DNA of 45,642 nt from Profundicola sp051011115 (GTDB taxonomy: Bacteria > Bacteroidota > Bacteroidia > Flavobacteriales > Weeksellaceae): assembly GCA_051011115.1 (NCBI GenBank), contig JBPCUN010000117.1, forward strand, positions 1 through 45,642, given 5' to 3'. A program made the position numbers and the translations under genes. Below are positions 25,412 through 33,890 of this stretch, piece by piece (the first letter of the stretch is position 1; each line of letters starts with the position of its first letter). Under the pieces are notes generated by a model. The model was given only the letters and a program-made list of their open reading frames with translations, did no database searches and had not been told where the DNA came from.

Positions 25412-25577
25412 AATAAGAAATCAAACTACCATTTTCTAGTATTCCAATATATTTGCATATCTCATTTGCTTCTATAAAGAAATCTTTTCTTTTCAAACTT
25501 ATAAGTTCAGTCTCATTTAAAAAAGATTTTTTAAAATTTTCAATATGTTTGAATATATGATCATGTTTATTCATCAT
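25389..25577 (-). pseudogene. 5' fragment of a Crp/Fnr-type regulator gene
   Basis: 62 codons from ATG at 25577: MMNKHDHIFKHIENFKKSFL, then ETELISLKRKDFFIEANEIC and KYIGILENGSLISYF. The pattern of a cyclic-nucleotide-binding domain N-terminus (helix, then a Gly/Asn-turn with a ..C.yigil.nGslisyf strand) is visible, but the rest of the barrel and the DNA-binding helix-turn-helix are missing. The frame closes at a seven-A run. Probably a decayed regulator. Confidence 0.5.
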
Positions 25578-25740
25578 TAGGGAATTATATGCTAAGTGAT
25601 TGTTAGAATATGATTATGGATTAAAAGAATGTGAATAATTCTCCTTCTTCAATATTGTAATTCTCATCTAAGAGTTGGTAGATTATTATTGTATAGATGT
25701 AAGTATGCTCTCTTAATATTTATATTTAAATTATTAATTT

Positions 25741-26160
25741 TCACGCAAATCCTTTCCATTCAAAATTTTCATAATTATGAGGATTCCAGTTTTTCAACAA
25801 AACACCTAATCGATTTAATGATGCCGGTTCAGATTTCAAAGTAAATTTTGTATTAAATTCGGTTTGCAAATAACCATTATTCCAAGCATTAATTTCGAGC
25901 GCAGATTGTCCGTTATTCAAATAACAGTATGCTTTTATCATTAAATAAAACGCCCATTTATGATCTTTTTCTCCAAACTCTAATTTTACTTCATCAGTTA
26001 TCTTTTGGGGGAATTCAATTAATTCCTTCGCAAAATTTTGAAAATCATCATCGTATCCATAAACCTCAATTTTTACCGAACAGATTCCGTTATCCACAAA
26101 AATATGATAAAGAATTAAGCCATCTCCTTTATCGATATTAAGCACTTTAATTTTAATCAT
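25741..26160 (-). CDS. Hypothetical protein, 139 residues
   Basis: Starts MIKIKVLNIDKGDGLILYHI and ends with a C-terminal SEPASLNRLGVLLKNWNPHN, then EWKGFA. It is acidic, has no signal peptide or membrane segment, and looks like a small mixed alpha/beta protein. I recognise no named domain. Small proteins of this size near LRR genes and gene debris are often immunity or orphan accessory proteins, but that is only a contextual guess. Monocistronic. Confidence 0.65.
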   Translation of the reverse strand: MIKIKVLNIDKGDGLILYHIFVDNGICSVKIEVYGYDDDFQNFAKELIEFPQKITDEVKLEFGEKDHKWAFYLMIKAYCYLNNGQSALEINAWNNGYLQTEFNTKFTLKSEPASLNRLGVLLKNWNPHNYENFEWKGFA

Positions 26161-26356
26161 AACTCATTTTAGAATAAAGAATTTAACAGAGGTAAATAAA
26201 AGTAGCATTGGTTTTCAAAGCGATGAAATATAGGATTAGCGCCAATTTTAATTAAGGATTTATATATTCTATAAATTTATTTAAAACTAAATGAATATTG
26301 CAGTTATAGTAATTGAAAAGGAAACTTTAAGTTTTTGATATATCCCGCTATTACGC

Positions 26357-27277
26357 TTATGCTATATTGCGGTAATATTTTATTCCTTCTTGTTTTTGAG
26401 ATTTTGTGTCAATATATTCTACAACTCTATTTCCTAAAATTTCATTAATCTGATGCGTATCTTTTTTCATCTTTAAACTTATACAAATCTTTTCAATTTT
26501 AGATTTAATCAATGGTTTCAACTGTTCCCTAGTTAAATTAGAATTTAAAAGTACCAACTCTTTAATGTGACTATTCTCTAAAGCACTTATATCCTTTAAA
26601 TTTTTTAAATTAATTAAGGATAAATGTTCTAATTTTTTAAGATTTGATAAGTCCGGAAGTTGATCAACTTGTGCTTGATCTTCAATTTTCAACCATTCTA
26701 ATTCTGATAAATTTGAAATAGATGATATATCAGATAAGTTTCTGACTCTAAGTATTTCCAATCTTTTTAAGATCTTCAAGTTTTTCAAAAAGTCAATATT
26801 TTCCCCTCCTCCAAAAGCTATATATAGGTCATTTAACTCGTTCAGCTCTCCTATAAATTCAAGTTTCTTTAATTGATAGCCTGTAAATGATGCTTGTTCT
26901 AATTGTTTTAGTTTTGAGATTTCTGAAAGATTATTTGAATTTCTAACAAGGCTTAAATATTTCAATCTACTAAGATTTGAAATAGGTTTTAGTGATACTT
27001 TTTTATTATCAAACTCTCCAATACTTAACCAGTTTAGCGTTGGCGGTAAGAAATCTAGTTCTTTTGTTTTGGGTAAAAACAACGATAGTCCTTTAATATT
27101 GGTTAGTTTGTTGACAAAATCAAGGTTGTAATTTTTATCCTTGTCCCAAACTGGACCATATGCTTCACCTAAATAAGAAATTTCGATTCCATAAATATTT
27201 TCTGAATCTAATAGGAGATTAAGTTTAGAGAGTTCTTTATCACTCAGATTGTCTTGTATTTTTATGAAAGTTTTCAT
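26357..27277 (-). CDS. Leucine-rich-repeat protein
   Basis: A 306-residue protein without signal peptide, read from the ATG at 27277 (MKTFIKIQDNLSDKEL); a TTG eight codons upstream is less likely. From about residue 75 to 270 it has roughly 22-residue leucine-rich repeats of internalin type, e.g. ISNLSRLKYLSLVRN, LKILKRLEILRVRNLSDISS, ISNLSELEWLKIEDQ and LSNLKKLEHLSLINLKNLKD. Such solenoids bind proteins. Target and role are unknown; the cytoplasmic look and accessory setting suggest an immunity or anti-factor role, but this is speculation. Confidence 0.85.
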   Translation of the reverse strand: MKTFIKIQDNLSDKELSKLNLLLDSENIYGIEISYLGEAYGPVWDKDKNYNLDFVNKLTNIKGLSLFLPKTKELDFLPPTLNWLSIGEFDNKKVSLKPISNLSRLKYLSLVRNSNNLSEISKLKQLEQASFTGYQLKKLEFIGELNELNDLYIAFGGGENIDFLKNLKILKRLEILRVRNLSDISSISNLSELEWLKIEDQAQVDQLPDLSNLKKLEHLSLINLKNLKDISALENSHIKELVLLNSNLTREQLKPLIKSKIEKICISLKMKKDTHQINEILGNRVVEYIDTKSQKQEGIKYYRNIA

Positions 27278-27535
27278 TTTCGTATTATCCCCAATACTCA
27301 AATATACTAAATTTAGTAGTATATCATTTTTGATAATAACTTTAATAATTCAATGTTCTTTCCACTTCAAACACTTCGATACCAATTTTTCTAACGAAAA
27401 ATTCACCTCTGTGTGACGAGGGACTGAATTAATGCGTTTTATTTTTAGTGAAAGGGTGTTTTAAACATTTATTTCAAACAAAATCTACATATCATTTTTA
27501 ATTTTCTTATTTTTAAAGCAAGTAAATTTAAAATT

Positions 27536-28237
27536 ATGATTCGTAAACAAGTAGATAACGTTCAACAAGCCTTAGAAGGGGTGAAAGATGGGATGACCAT
27601 CATGCTTGGAGGTTTTGGATTAAGTGGAATTCCAGAAAATAGCATTGCAGAATTAGTGCGGTTAAACGTAAAAAACTTAACATGTATTTCCAATAATGCG
27701 GGTGTAGATGATTTTGGTCTAGGATTATTGCTACAGAAGAAACAAATTGATAAAATGATTTCTTCTTATGTGGGAGAAAATGCAGAGTTTGAAAGACAAA
27801 TGTTGTCCGGAGAATTAGAGGTTGAGTTGACTCCACAAGGAACCTTAGCAGAAAAATGTAGAGCGGCACAAGCTGGCATTCCAGCATTTTATACCCCGGC
27901 GGGTTACGGGACAGAAGTCGCAGAAGGGAAAGAAACGAGAGAATTTGATGGGAAAATGTACGTGATGGAAGAAGCTTATAAAGCGGATTTCGCTATTGTA
28001 AAAGCTTGGAAAGGTGACGAGGCAGGTAATTTAATCTTTAAAGGAACGGCAAGAAACTTTAATCCTGTGATGTGCGGTGCAGCTAAAGTTACGGTGGCAG
28101 AAGTTGAAGAACTATTACCCGCAGGCTCTTTGGACCCTAATGAAATTCATATTCCAGGAATATTAGTGAGTAAAATCTTCAAGGGAGAGAAATTTGAGAA
28201 AAGGATTGAGCAACGTACCGTACGTGAATCTAAATAA
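27536..28237 (+). CDS. scoA: 3-oxoacid CoA-transferase subunit A
   Basis: The alpha subunit of succinyl-CoA:3-ketoacid CoA-transferase, used in acetoacetate and ketone-body or leucine breakdown. The 233-residue product begins MIRKQVDNVQQALEGVKDGM, and has the CoA-binding motif MLGGFGLSGIPENSI, ISNNAGVDDFGLGLLL, ELTPQGTLAEKCRAAQAGIPAFYTPAGYGT and GTARNFNPVMCGAAKVT. These are the subunit A signatures, and length is standard. scoB follows after 42 bases. Confidence 0.96.
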   Translation: MIRKQVDNVQQALEGVKDGMTIMLGGFGLSGIPENSIAELVRLNVKNLTCISNNAGVDDFGLGLLLQKKQIDKMISSYVGENAEFERQMLSGELEVELTPQGTLAEKCRAAQAGIPAFYTPAGYGTEVAEGKETREFDGKMYVMEEAYKADFAIVKAWKGDEAGNLIFKGTARNFNPVMCGAAKVTVAEVEELLPAGSLDPNEIHIPGILVSKIFKGEKFEKRIEQRTVRESK

Positions 28238-28279
28238 TTCTTTGCCAAATTCTTTAATTATAAATGTCAAAAAAATATT

Positions 28280-28939
28280 ATGAGTTTAAATAAAAACCAA
28301 ATTGCACAACGTATAGCCAAAGAAGTAAAAGATGGGATGTACGTGAATTTAGGGATCGGAATTCCCACATTGGTAGCAACTTTTGTAAGGGATGATATTA
28401 ATGTAGAGTTTCAGAGTGAAAATGGTGTTCTTGGAATGGGCCCATTTCCTACAGAGGATGAGGTAGATGCAGACATCATCAACGCTGGTAAGCAAACTAT
28501 TACCAATTTACCAGGAGCTAGTTTCTTTGATTCTGCTATGAGTTTTGGAATGATTCGTGGCCAACATGTAGATTTAACCATTTTAGGAGCTATGGAAGTT
28601 TCTGAAACAGGCGATATTGCTAACTGGAAAATTCCAGGAAAAATGGTAAAAGGGATGGGAGGTGCTATGGATTTGGTAGCTTCTGCAGAGAATATCATAG
28701 TGGCTATGATGCATACCAATAGAGCAGGAGAGAGTAAATTATTAAAAGAATGTACCTTACCACTTACAGGAGTGAAGTGTGTGAAAAAAATTGTAACAAA
28801 TCTTGCTGTGTTAGAGGTAGTAAAGGAAGGTGGTTTCAAATTGCTAGAACGTGCGCCTGGGGTTTCAGTAGAAGAAATTAAAGCAGCAACAGATGGAAAA
28901 TTAATCGTGGAAGGCGACATTCCAGAAATGCAATTCTAG
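28280..28939 (+). CDS. scoB: 3-oxoacid CoA-transferase subunit B
   Basis: The beta subunit carries the catalytic Glu. The 219-residue product has NLGIGIPTLVATFV, the active-site segment VEFQSENGVLGMGPFP with Glu in SENG (about residue 46), INAGKQTITNLPGASFFDSAMSFGMIRGQHVDLTILGAMEVS, and MKGMGGAMDLV-type sequence. Standard length. It pairs with scoA and ends at a strong bidirectional hairpin shared with the convergent DUF808 gene. Confidence 0.96.
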   Translation: MSLNKNQIAQRIAKEVKDGMYVNLGIGIPTLVATFVRDDINVEFQSENGVLGMGPFPTEDEVDADIINAGKQTITNLPGASFFDSAMSFGMIRGQHVDLTILGAMEVSETGDIANWKIPGKMVKGMGGAMDLVASAENIIVAMMHTNRAGESKLLKECTLPLTGVKCVKKIVTNLAVLEVVKEGGFKLLERAPGVSVEEIKAATDGKLIVEGDIPEMQF

Positions 28940-28966
28940 AAATAGTTTTTTATTTTATTACATTAT

Positions 28967-29004
28967 AAAAAGTGTTGTGGTTAAGAAGCCACAGCACTTT
29001 TTAC
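28967..29004. terminator. Bidirectional terminator between scoB and the DUF808 gene
   Basis: AAAAAGTGtTGTGG (28967-28980) pairs with CCACAgCACTTTTT (28989 onward) around a loop; A-run and T-run flank it on either side. The arm to the right is also the last codons of the minus-strand gene (stop at 28981). Confidence 0.85.
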
Positions 29005-29877
29005 TTTTTTATAGATGTAAACAAGACCAAAGGCTATAAGGCCTCCTAATATTCCTAAAAGAGCTTCGGGGATTATGGCTGGTAATTTTGTTAAATGATC
29101 GGCTAGATAATGATGAATAACATCCACATTATGTGCGAAAATTCCGCCGGCTACCAAGATAAGCGCGATAGTACCTACGATACTTAATATACGAATGATA
29201 ACAGGCAAGGACTGCACTAAAATTTCTCCTAATTTGTTTCTCCAACCTTTGGCATTTGATCTTTTTATCAACCTAAAACCTGCATCATCCATTCTCACTA
29301 TCAATGCTACAATACCATAGACGCCAACGGTGGCTAAGATAGAAACAACAGCTACCGTCAAGATTTGTATTAATAAGGTTTCCTCTAAAGCTGTTCCTAA
29401 AGCTATGATTACAATTTCTACAGATAAAATAAAATCAGTAGATATAGCATCTTTGATTTTTGATTTCTCTGTACTTTGTATTTCTTCTGGAGTCATTGCT
29501 TCAGCTCTGCTTACTTCTGTTTCGTGATGGTCATCATCTTTTTTATGAAATAAATAATGTATAATCTTTTCCATCCCTTCGTATGCTAAGTATAAACCTC
29601 CTAATACAAGGATGATTTGTATGGCTATGGGTAAGAAATAATTAAGCAATAGCGCTACAGGAACTATGATTAATTTATTTAAGAATGAACCTTTGGTAAT
29701 AGCCCAAAGCACTGGTAATTCTCGGGATGCCATAAATCCCGTGGCTTTATCTGCATTCACAGCTAGATCATCTCCTAAGATCCCTGCAGTTTTTTTAGTG
29801 GCTATTTTACTTGCCATGGCCACATCGTCCATTAGGGCTGCTATATCATCTAAAACTGCAAAAAAACCTGAAGCCAT
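28981..29877 (-). CDS. DUF808 (YedI-like) inner-membrane protein
   Basis: A 298-residue membrane protein. The start MASGFFAVLDDIAALMDDVAMASKIATKKTAGILGDDLAVNA is the signature opening of DUF808/YedI. Residues 55-75 read ASRELPVLWAITKGSFLNK, followed by at least six hydrophobic segments (about 70-90, 90-110, 150-170, 175-195, 235-255, 265-290). Function of the family is unknown; it has been suggested to be a transporter or stress-related protein. A TATTTTTG element lies 18 bases before the ATG. Confidence 0.92.
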   Translation of the reverse strand: MASGFFAVLDDIAALMDDVAMASKIATKKTAGILGDDLAVNADKATGFMASRELPVLWAITKGSFLNKLIIVPVALLLNYFLPIAIQIILVLGGLYLAYEGMEKIIHYLFHKKDDDHHETEVSRAEAMTPEEIQSTEKSKIKDAISTDFILSVEIVIIALGTALEETLLIQILTVAVVSILATVGVYGIVALIVRMDDAGFRLIKRSNAKGWRNKLGEILVQSLPVIIRILSIVGTIALILVAGGIFAHNVDVIHHYLADHLTKLPAIIPEALLGILGGLIAFGLVYIYKKVKSAVAS

Positions 29878-29895
29878 ATTTCCTTATTTTAAATG

Positions 29896-29903
29896 CAAAA
29901 ATA
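29896..29903 (-). promoter_or_regulatory. Candidate -7 element of the DUF808 gene
   Basis: Reads TATTTTTG on the minus strand, a TAnnTTTG match 18 bases before the ATG at 29877. No convincing -33 element at the right distance. Confidence 0.35.
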
Positions 29904-30000
29904 TAGATAAATATTTTAATTATGCCTGATTACAATCCTTACAATATATCTATTCATAATCTTATCATACATGATAAAGACCTCTATATTAATTCAAATC

Positions 30001-30036
30001 AAAAAAAGCCCTTGAAATTATCAAGGACTTTTTTTG
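30001..30036 (-). terminator. Terminator downstream of the DUF4856 gene
   Basis: CCTTGA and TCAAGG arms around AATTA, extended by an A-run on one side and a T-run on the other with one mismatch. It lies 35 bases beyond the stop at 30070 of the minus-strand DUF4856 gene. Confidence 0.75.
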
Positions 30037-30069
30037 TAAATATTAGATAAGCTAATAATTGATAATCAA

Positions 30070-31287
30070 TTATTTTGCTTGTTCTACAGTAAATGTAAAT
30101 TGGGCTGCGATAGTCTCTGCGATTTCTTGTAATGTTGCAGGCGTTACGTCCCATAATCCATTACCAGCCTCTAATTTGTTGATTAAATTAGTTACTTCCT
30201 CGTGAGATAAGTAAGGTTGATTGGTATTTGGGTTATGCGTAAATTGTAAACTGTATACAAAACCATAAGCTTCGGATAATGCATGGAATGCACTCGTACG
30301 CTCTCCAGCTTCAATCTTCTCTTTACCAGAAATTAAGTAATGAATACCTCTCACAGCAATGACGGTAGAAATTTTTTCTTGCAATATTTTTGCTTGCTCA
30401 TTTCTTACCTCGTAATTCTTGGCTACAATAGCTGCTCTACCTTTTTTGAAGGCATTAAATATATCATTTTCGATACCTGCAAAGTTTTCGTTTTTACCAA
30501 CGGATTTACTATACCCGTGTAAAAATGGATTGTGCTTACCATTACCCTCTGCATAAGGATCCGCTTCGTTGGTAACTTCTCCTCCAAAAATATAGCCATA
30601 TGCCTCGTCCCATTTATGTTCCATCGTTGTATAGCTTTTCCCATCTTTCACAACATCCTTATCATTATTAATCACGTTATCACCCGCATCAAGAACCTGC
30701 GGACTTAAGTAATTGTTTAAACTTTGGTCGGCTATTAAAGCTCCCATGAAACTCTTTGCAATGACTTGATTCATTTCTAAACCATCCGCATTTACATATC
30801 TAGTTTTTTCTCCAACAACAACTTGCCCGGCTTGTCCTGCAGAAGCAGTTTGTTCATAATTAGGAACCACATTTTGAGAAAAGTCAGTGATCCAACTTTT
30901 AAAATCATTTTTAATTTCAGATGACAAAACTGAATTTTCTGAAAACAATTCTTTTGACGCAGCAATCTTAGATAATATGCTTTTACCACTTGCATTTAAG
31001 CTTGCTTCTTCAAAGTCCGCAGATCCTTCCTGATGATTAAGCATAGCTTGAAGCCTGCTTTCTGTGATGTTTTCAAAATCTCCCATGGCGCCATATACAA
31101 TCTCCTTGGCCATTTTCAATCGGGTGTTCTGGCCATTGAAGTCTACTGTAGAATTTCCATCTCTTTCAAAAGAATAAGTTTGAGGAACATTAACCTCCTT
31201 ATCTTTTTTACCATTGTCGTCATCAGAATCACATGAAGTGAATAAGAGTCCAACACCTAATAATGCTAATAATTTAATATTTGTCAT
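30070..31287 (-). CDS. DUF4856 lipoprotein of the iron cluster
   Basis: A 405-residue envelope lipoprotein, read from ATG at 31287 (MTNIKLLALLGVGLLFTSCDSDDDN; lipobox Cys near residue 19, followed by an acidic stretch that in Bacteroidota favours surface export). The body has PQTYSFERDG at the start of the domain, YGAMGDFENIT, an EHKWDEAYGYIFGG motif and LSEAYGFVYSLQFTHNP, which I associate with DUF4856. These proteins resemble imelysins in helical content and are found beside them. It is divergent from the imelysin operon and shares its putative operator motif. A start at 31308 was rejected because it lies across the -7 element. Confidence 0.88.
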   Translation of the reverse strand: MTNIKLLALLGVGLLFTSCDSDDDNGKKDKEVNVPQTYSFERDGNSTVDFNGQNTRLKMAKEIVYGAMGDFENITESRLQAMLNHQEGSADFEEASLNASGKSILSKIAASKELFSENSVLSSEIKNDFKSWITDFSQNVVPNYEQTASAGQAGQVVVGEKTRYVNADGLEMNQVIAKSFMGALIADQSLNNYLSPQVLDAGDNVINNDKDVVKDGKSYTTMEHKWDEAYGYIFGGEVTNEADPYAEGNGKHNPFLHGYSKSVGKNENFAGIENDIFNAFKKGRAAIVAKNYEVRNEQAKILQEKISTVIAVRGIHYLISGKEKIEAGERTSAFHALSEAYGFVYSLQFTHNPNTNQPYLSHEEVTNLINKLEAGNGLWDVTPATLQEIAETIAAQFTFTVEQAK

Positions 31288-31305
31288 AAATAATATAATT
31301 TTAAG

Positions 31306-31339
31306 CAAAAGTATTATTTAGATTTAGACCAAACAAAAA
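31306..31339 (-). promoter_or_regulatory. Promoter of the DUF4856 gene with embedded operator motif
   Basis: On the minus strand TTTTTG (31339-31334), a 20-base spacer and TACTTTTG (31313-31306) fit TTTG-N~19-TAnnTTTG. The spacer contains the motif read on the plus strand as TTTAGACCAAA (31323-31333), next to a second TTTAGA. A repressor bound there would block the promoter. Confidence 0.65.
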
Positions 31340-31377
31340 TATTTTGATTTATTTTTAACAAATTTTTTTGAAATACG

Positions 31378-31408
31378 TTTTGTGTTTTAATAAAGCCTTG
31401 TATATTTG
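31378..31408 (+). promoter_or_regulatory. Promoter of the imelysin-HTTM-receptor operon
   Basis: TTTTG (31378-31382), an 18-base spacer and TATATTTG (31401-31408) match the Bacteroidota promoter consensus. The expected start of transcription is about 31413, inside the AT-rich operator-like stretch that follows. Confidence 0.7.
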
Positions 31409-31411
31409 CCC

Positions 31412-31434
31412 TTATTTAGATTAAATTAATTTAA
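31412..31434. promoter_or_regulatory. Operator-like motif at the imelysin operon start
   Basis: TTATTTAGATTAAATTAATTTAA contains TTTAGATTAAA (31415-31425), the same 11-mer pattern as upstream of the DUF4856 gene and of the second imelysin gene. Positions 31421-31434 are also a perfect 14-base palindrome. It overlaps the predicted transcription start, a typical repressor position. Confidence 0.5.
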
Positions 31435-31436
31435 TT

Positions 31437-32534
31437 ATGAAATATCTGTATATATTATTCACATTCTTATTATTTGCGTCTTGTTCATCAGACAATGGAG
31501 GGGGAACGGATGAACCTAAGGTTGAGGGTTTTGATCGTAAGGCCATGCTCAATCATTGGGCTCAGGATATTATAATTCCTGGTTATCAAGATTTGGCAAA
31601 AAAGAACCAAAATTTACATCAGAAAGTCAAAAACTTTGTGGATGCACCGAATCATAATACATTGAATCAAGCTAGAGCAAGCTTAAGAAATGCTTATTTA
31701 ACTTGGCAAAAAGTTGCATTTTTTGAAGTAGGTCCTGCAAAAAATGAAAATTTAAGGCAATTTTTTAATATTTATCCTGCAAGCACAGATAAAGTTGCTC
31801 GGATTGTTAGCGAACAAGATTATAATCTACATCTTTCTAGCAATGCCTCTATTCAAGGGTATCCAACTTTAGATTATTTATTAAATGGCCTAGGTAGTGA
31901 TGATGCTATTATAGCAAAATTTAATATGGATTCGGAGGCTACAGATTATAAAAGATTTATTCTCGCATTATCATCAAGGCTAAGAGATAAGGCTGAAACA
32001 GTAGAAAATGCTTGGGGTTCTTATAAAGATACTTTTATACAAAATGATGGCTCTTCTGCCACAAGTTCTATAGATTTAGTGGCAAATGACTATTTATTGT
32101 TCTATGAAAAATTCTATCGCAACGGAAAAGTAAGATTTCCTTCAGGCTATACCTCTGGTCACGCTAGCCCTAAACATGTAGAAGCTTATTATTCTCCAGA
32201 TTTATCGTTGGAATTATTTAAAACAGCGACAATGGCGATGCATGATTTCTTTCAAGGTAAATCTTATGGTTCAGATGTAAAAGGTCTTGGTTTTGAAGCT
32301 TATCTCAATGCTTTAAAAAGACCAGATATTGTCCAAGATATTAATGAAAACTATGAGAATATATTTGCTACGGCAAACGGCATTAACGGCACATTGCGAG
32401 ATGCTGTAGTAAATCACAGAGAAAGCGTATTAAATTTACAAGATCAAATTCAGAAAAATGTGGTTCCGATGAAAGTAGATATGTTACAAGAATTAAACAT
32501 TAGCGTGGCCTACTTTGATGGAGATGGAGATTAA
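31437..32534 (+). CDS. Imelysin-family (M75-like) lipoprotein 1
   Basis: A 365-residue envelope lipoprotein (signal and lipobox LLFASCSSDNGGG, Cys near residue 16). Imelysins are helical proteins linked to iron uptake and related to EfeO. Features: LNHWAQDIIIPGYQDLAKKN at the domain start, ARASLRNAYLTWQKVAFFEVGP, and FNIYPASTDKV. The GxHxxE motif of the family is changed here to GYPTLDYLL (about residue 140), so this member may lack the usual metal site. It is the first gene of a tight operon: HTTM follows after three bases. Confidence 0.9.
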   Translation: MKYLYILFTFLLFASCSSDNGGGTDEPKVEGFDRKAMLNHWAQDIIIPGYQDLAKKNQNLHQKVKNFVDAPNHNTLNQARASLRNAYLTWQKVAFFEVGPAKNENLRQFFNIYPASTDKVARIVSEQDYNLHLSSNASIQGYPTLDYLLNGLGSDDAIIAKFNMDSEATDYKRFILALSSRLRDKAETVENAWGSYKDTFIQNDGSSATSSIDLVANDYLLFYEKFYRNGKVRFPSGYTSGHASPKHVEAYYSPDLSLELFKTATMAMHDFFQGKSYGSDVKGLGFEAYLNALKRPDIVQDINENYENIFATANGINGTLRDAVVNHRESVLNLQDQIQKNVVPMKVDMLQELNISVAYFDGDGD

Positions 32535-32537
32535 TTT

Positions 32538-33890
32538 ATGAATATTCAATCCTATTTTAATAAACCCGTAAGCGCAGCACCACTCGCAACCTTCCGAATT
32601 TTATTTGGTCTGTTGATGCTTTTGAGTATGTTGAGGTTTTGGATGAAAGGTTGGATTGAAACTTTATATATTAACCCACAATTTCACTTTTCCTATGAAG
32701 GATTTGAATGGATAAAGCCTTTAGGTGTATATACCTATGCAATCTTTATCCTTTGTGGAATATCTGCTTTATTAATTGCCATTGGTTATCAATATAGAAT
32801 AGCAATCATATTATTTTTCTTATCCTTTACCTACATAGAGTTAATGGATAAAACCACCTATTTAAATCATTATTATTTTATAAGCATTATTGCTTTTATC
32901 ATGATTTTTTTACCAGCTAATGTGTATGCTTCTATAGATGCAAAGCTAAATCCGAAAATCAGTTTTGATCGGGTTCCACGGTGGACGATATTATCTATCC
33001 AACTGATGTTATGCTTTGTATATTTTTATGCAGGTTTAGCCAAATTGAACTCGGACTGGCTATTAGAGGCCAATCCTTTAAAGATTTGGTTGCCTACCAA
33101 GAATTATTTACCCATTATTGGGGGATTAATGACGCAGGAATGGTTTCATTATGCTATGTCTTGGATGGGGGCACTATATGATTTATCTATTCCCTTTTTA
33201 TTATTTAATAGAAAAACAAGAGGATATGCCTTTATTATGGTAGTAATTTTCCATGTTTTCACAAGTATTTTATTTCCGATTGGAATGTTTCCGTATATCA
33301 TGATATGCGCAACTTTAATATTTTTTTCTGCTTCATGGCATCAAAAATTATTAGATATAATATTTCGTTTCATGGATTATCATCCAAGACCACATCATAG
33401 ACCTTTTAGACAATCTTTATTAAAAGAGAACTTAATTAAATGTATTCTAGGCTTATTTCTAATATTTCAAGCTATCCTTCCTTTTCGATATTTAGCCAAC
33501 ACGGGAGAATTATTTTGGACAGAAGAAGGTTTTCGTTTTTCTTGGCGAGTGATGTTGATGGAAAAAGCTGGCTACATTACTTTTCAGGTGAAAGATTCTG
33601 AATCTGGTACGATAGCATATATAGAACCCTCAGATTATTTAACGCCTTTTCAAGTGAAGCAAATGGCTTTTCAACCTGATTTTATTCTAAAATTTGCACA
33701 TTTCTTAGCGAATGAATATAAAAATAAAGGTTTTAAAAATCCGCAAGTTTATGCTGATAGCTATGTCGCATTAAATGGCCGGCGTAGCCAACGATATATT
33801 AACCCTCAAATTGATTTAGTTCAAATTCAAAAAGATCAAAGTGTTTTGGATTTTCTAATCCCCTTCAAAGATGAAATTAAAGGATTATAG
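32538..33890 (+). CDS. HTTM-domain (vitamin-K gamma-carboxylase-like) membrane protein
   Basis: A 450-residue inner-membrane protein. The first ~290 residues hold several hydrophobic helices with HTTM features: VSAAPLATFRILFGLLMLLSMLRF, LDKTTYLNHYYFI-type sequence with His and Tyr (MDKTTYLNHYY), YFYAGLAKLNSDWLLEANP, and ALYDLSIPFLLFNRKTR, VIFHVFTSILFPIG. The C-terminal ~150 residues are soluble. The catalytic role of bacterial HTTM proteins is unknown. It lies between imelysin 1 and the TonB-dependent receptor, overlapping the latter by 20 bases, so function in the same metal-uptake system is likely. Confidence 0.92.
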   Translation: MNIQSYFNKPVSAAPLATFRILFGLLMLLSMLRFWMKGWIETLYINPQFHFSYEGFEWIKPLGVYTYAIFILCGISALLIAIGYQYRIAIILFFLSFTYIELMDKTTYLNHYYFISIIAFIMIFLPANVYASIDAKLNPKISFDRVPRWTILSIQLMLCFVYFYAGLAKLNSDWLLEANPLKIWLPTKNYLPIIGGLMTQEWFHYAMSWMGALYDLSIPFLLFNRKTRGYAFIMVVIFHVFTSILFPIGMFPYIMICATLIFFSASWHQKLLDIIFRFMDYHPRPHHRPFRQSLLKENLIKCILGLFLIFQAILPFRYLANTGELFWTEEGFRFSWRVMLMEKAGYITFQVKDSESGTIAYIEPSDYLTPFQVKQMAFQPDFILKFAHFLANEYKNKGFKNPQVYADSYVALNGRRSQRYINPQIDLVQIQKDQSVLDFLIPFKDEIKGL

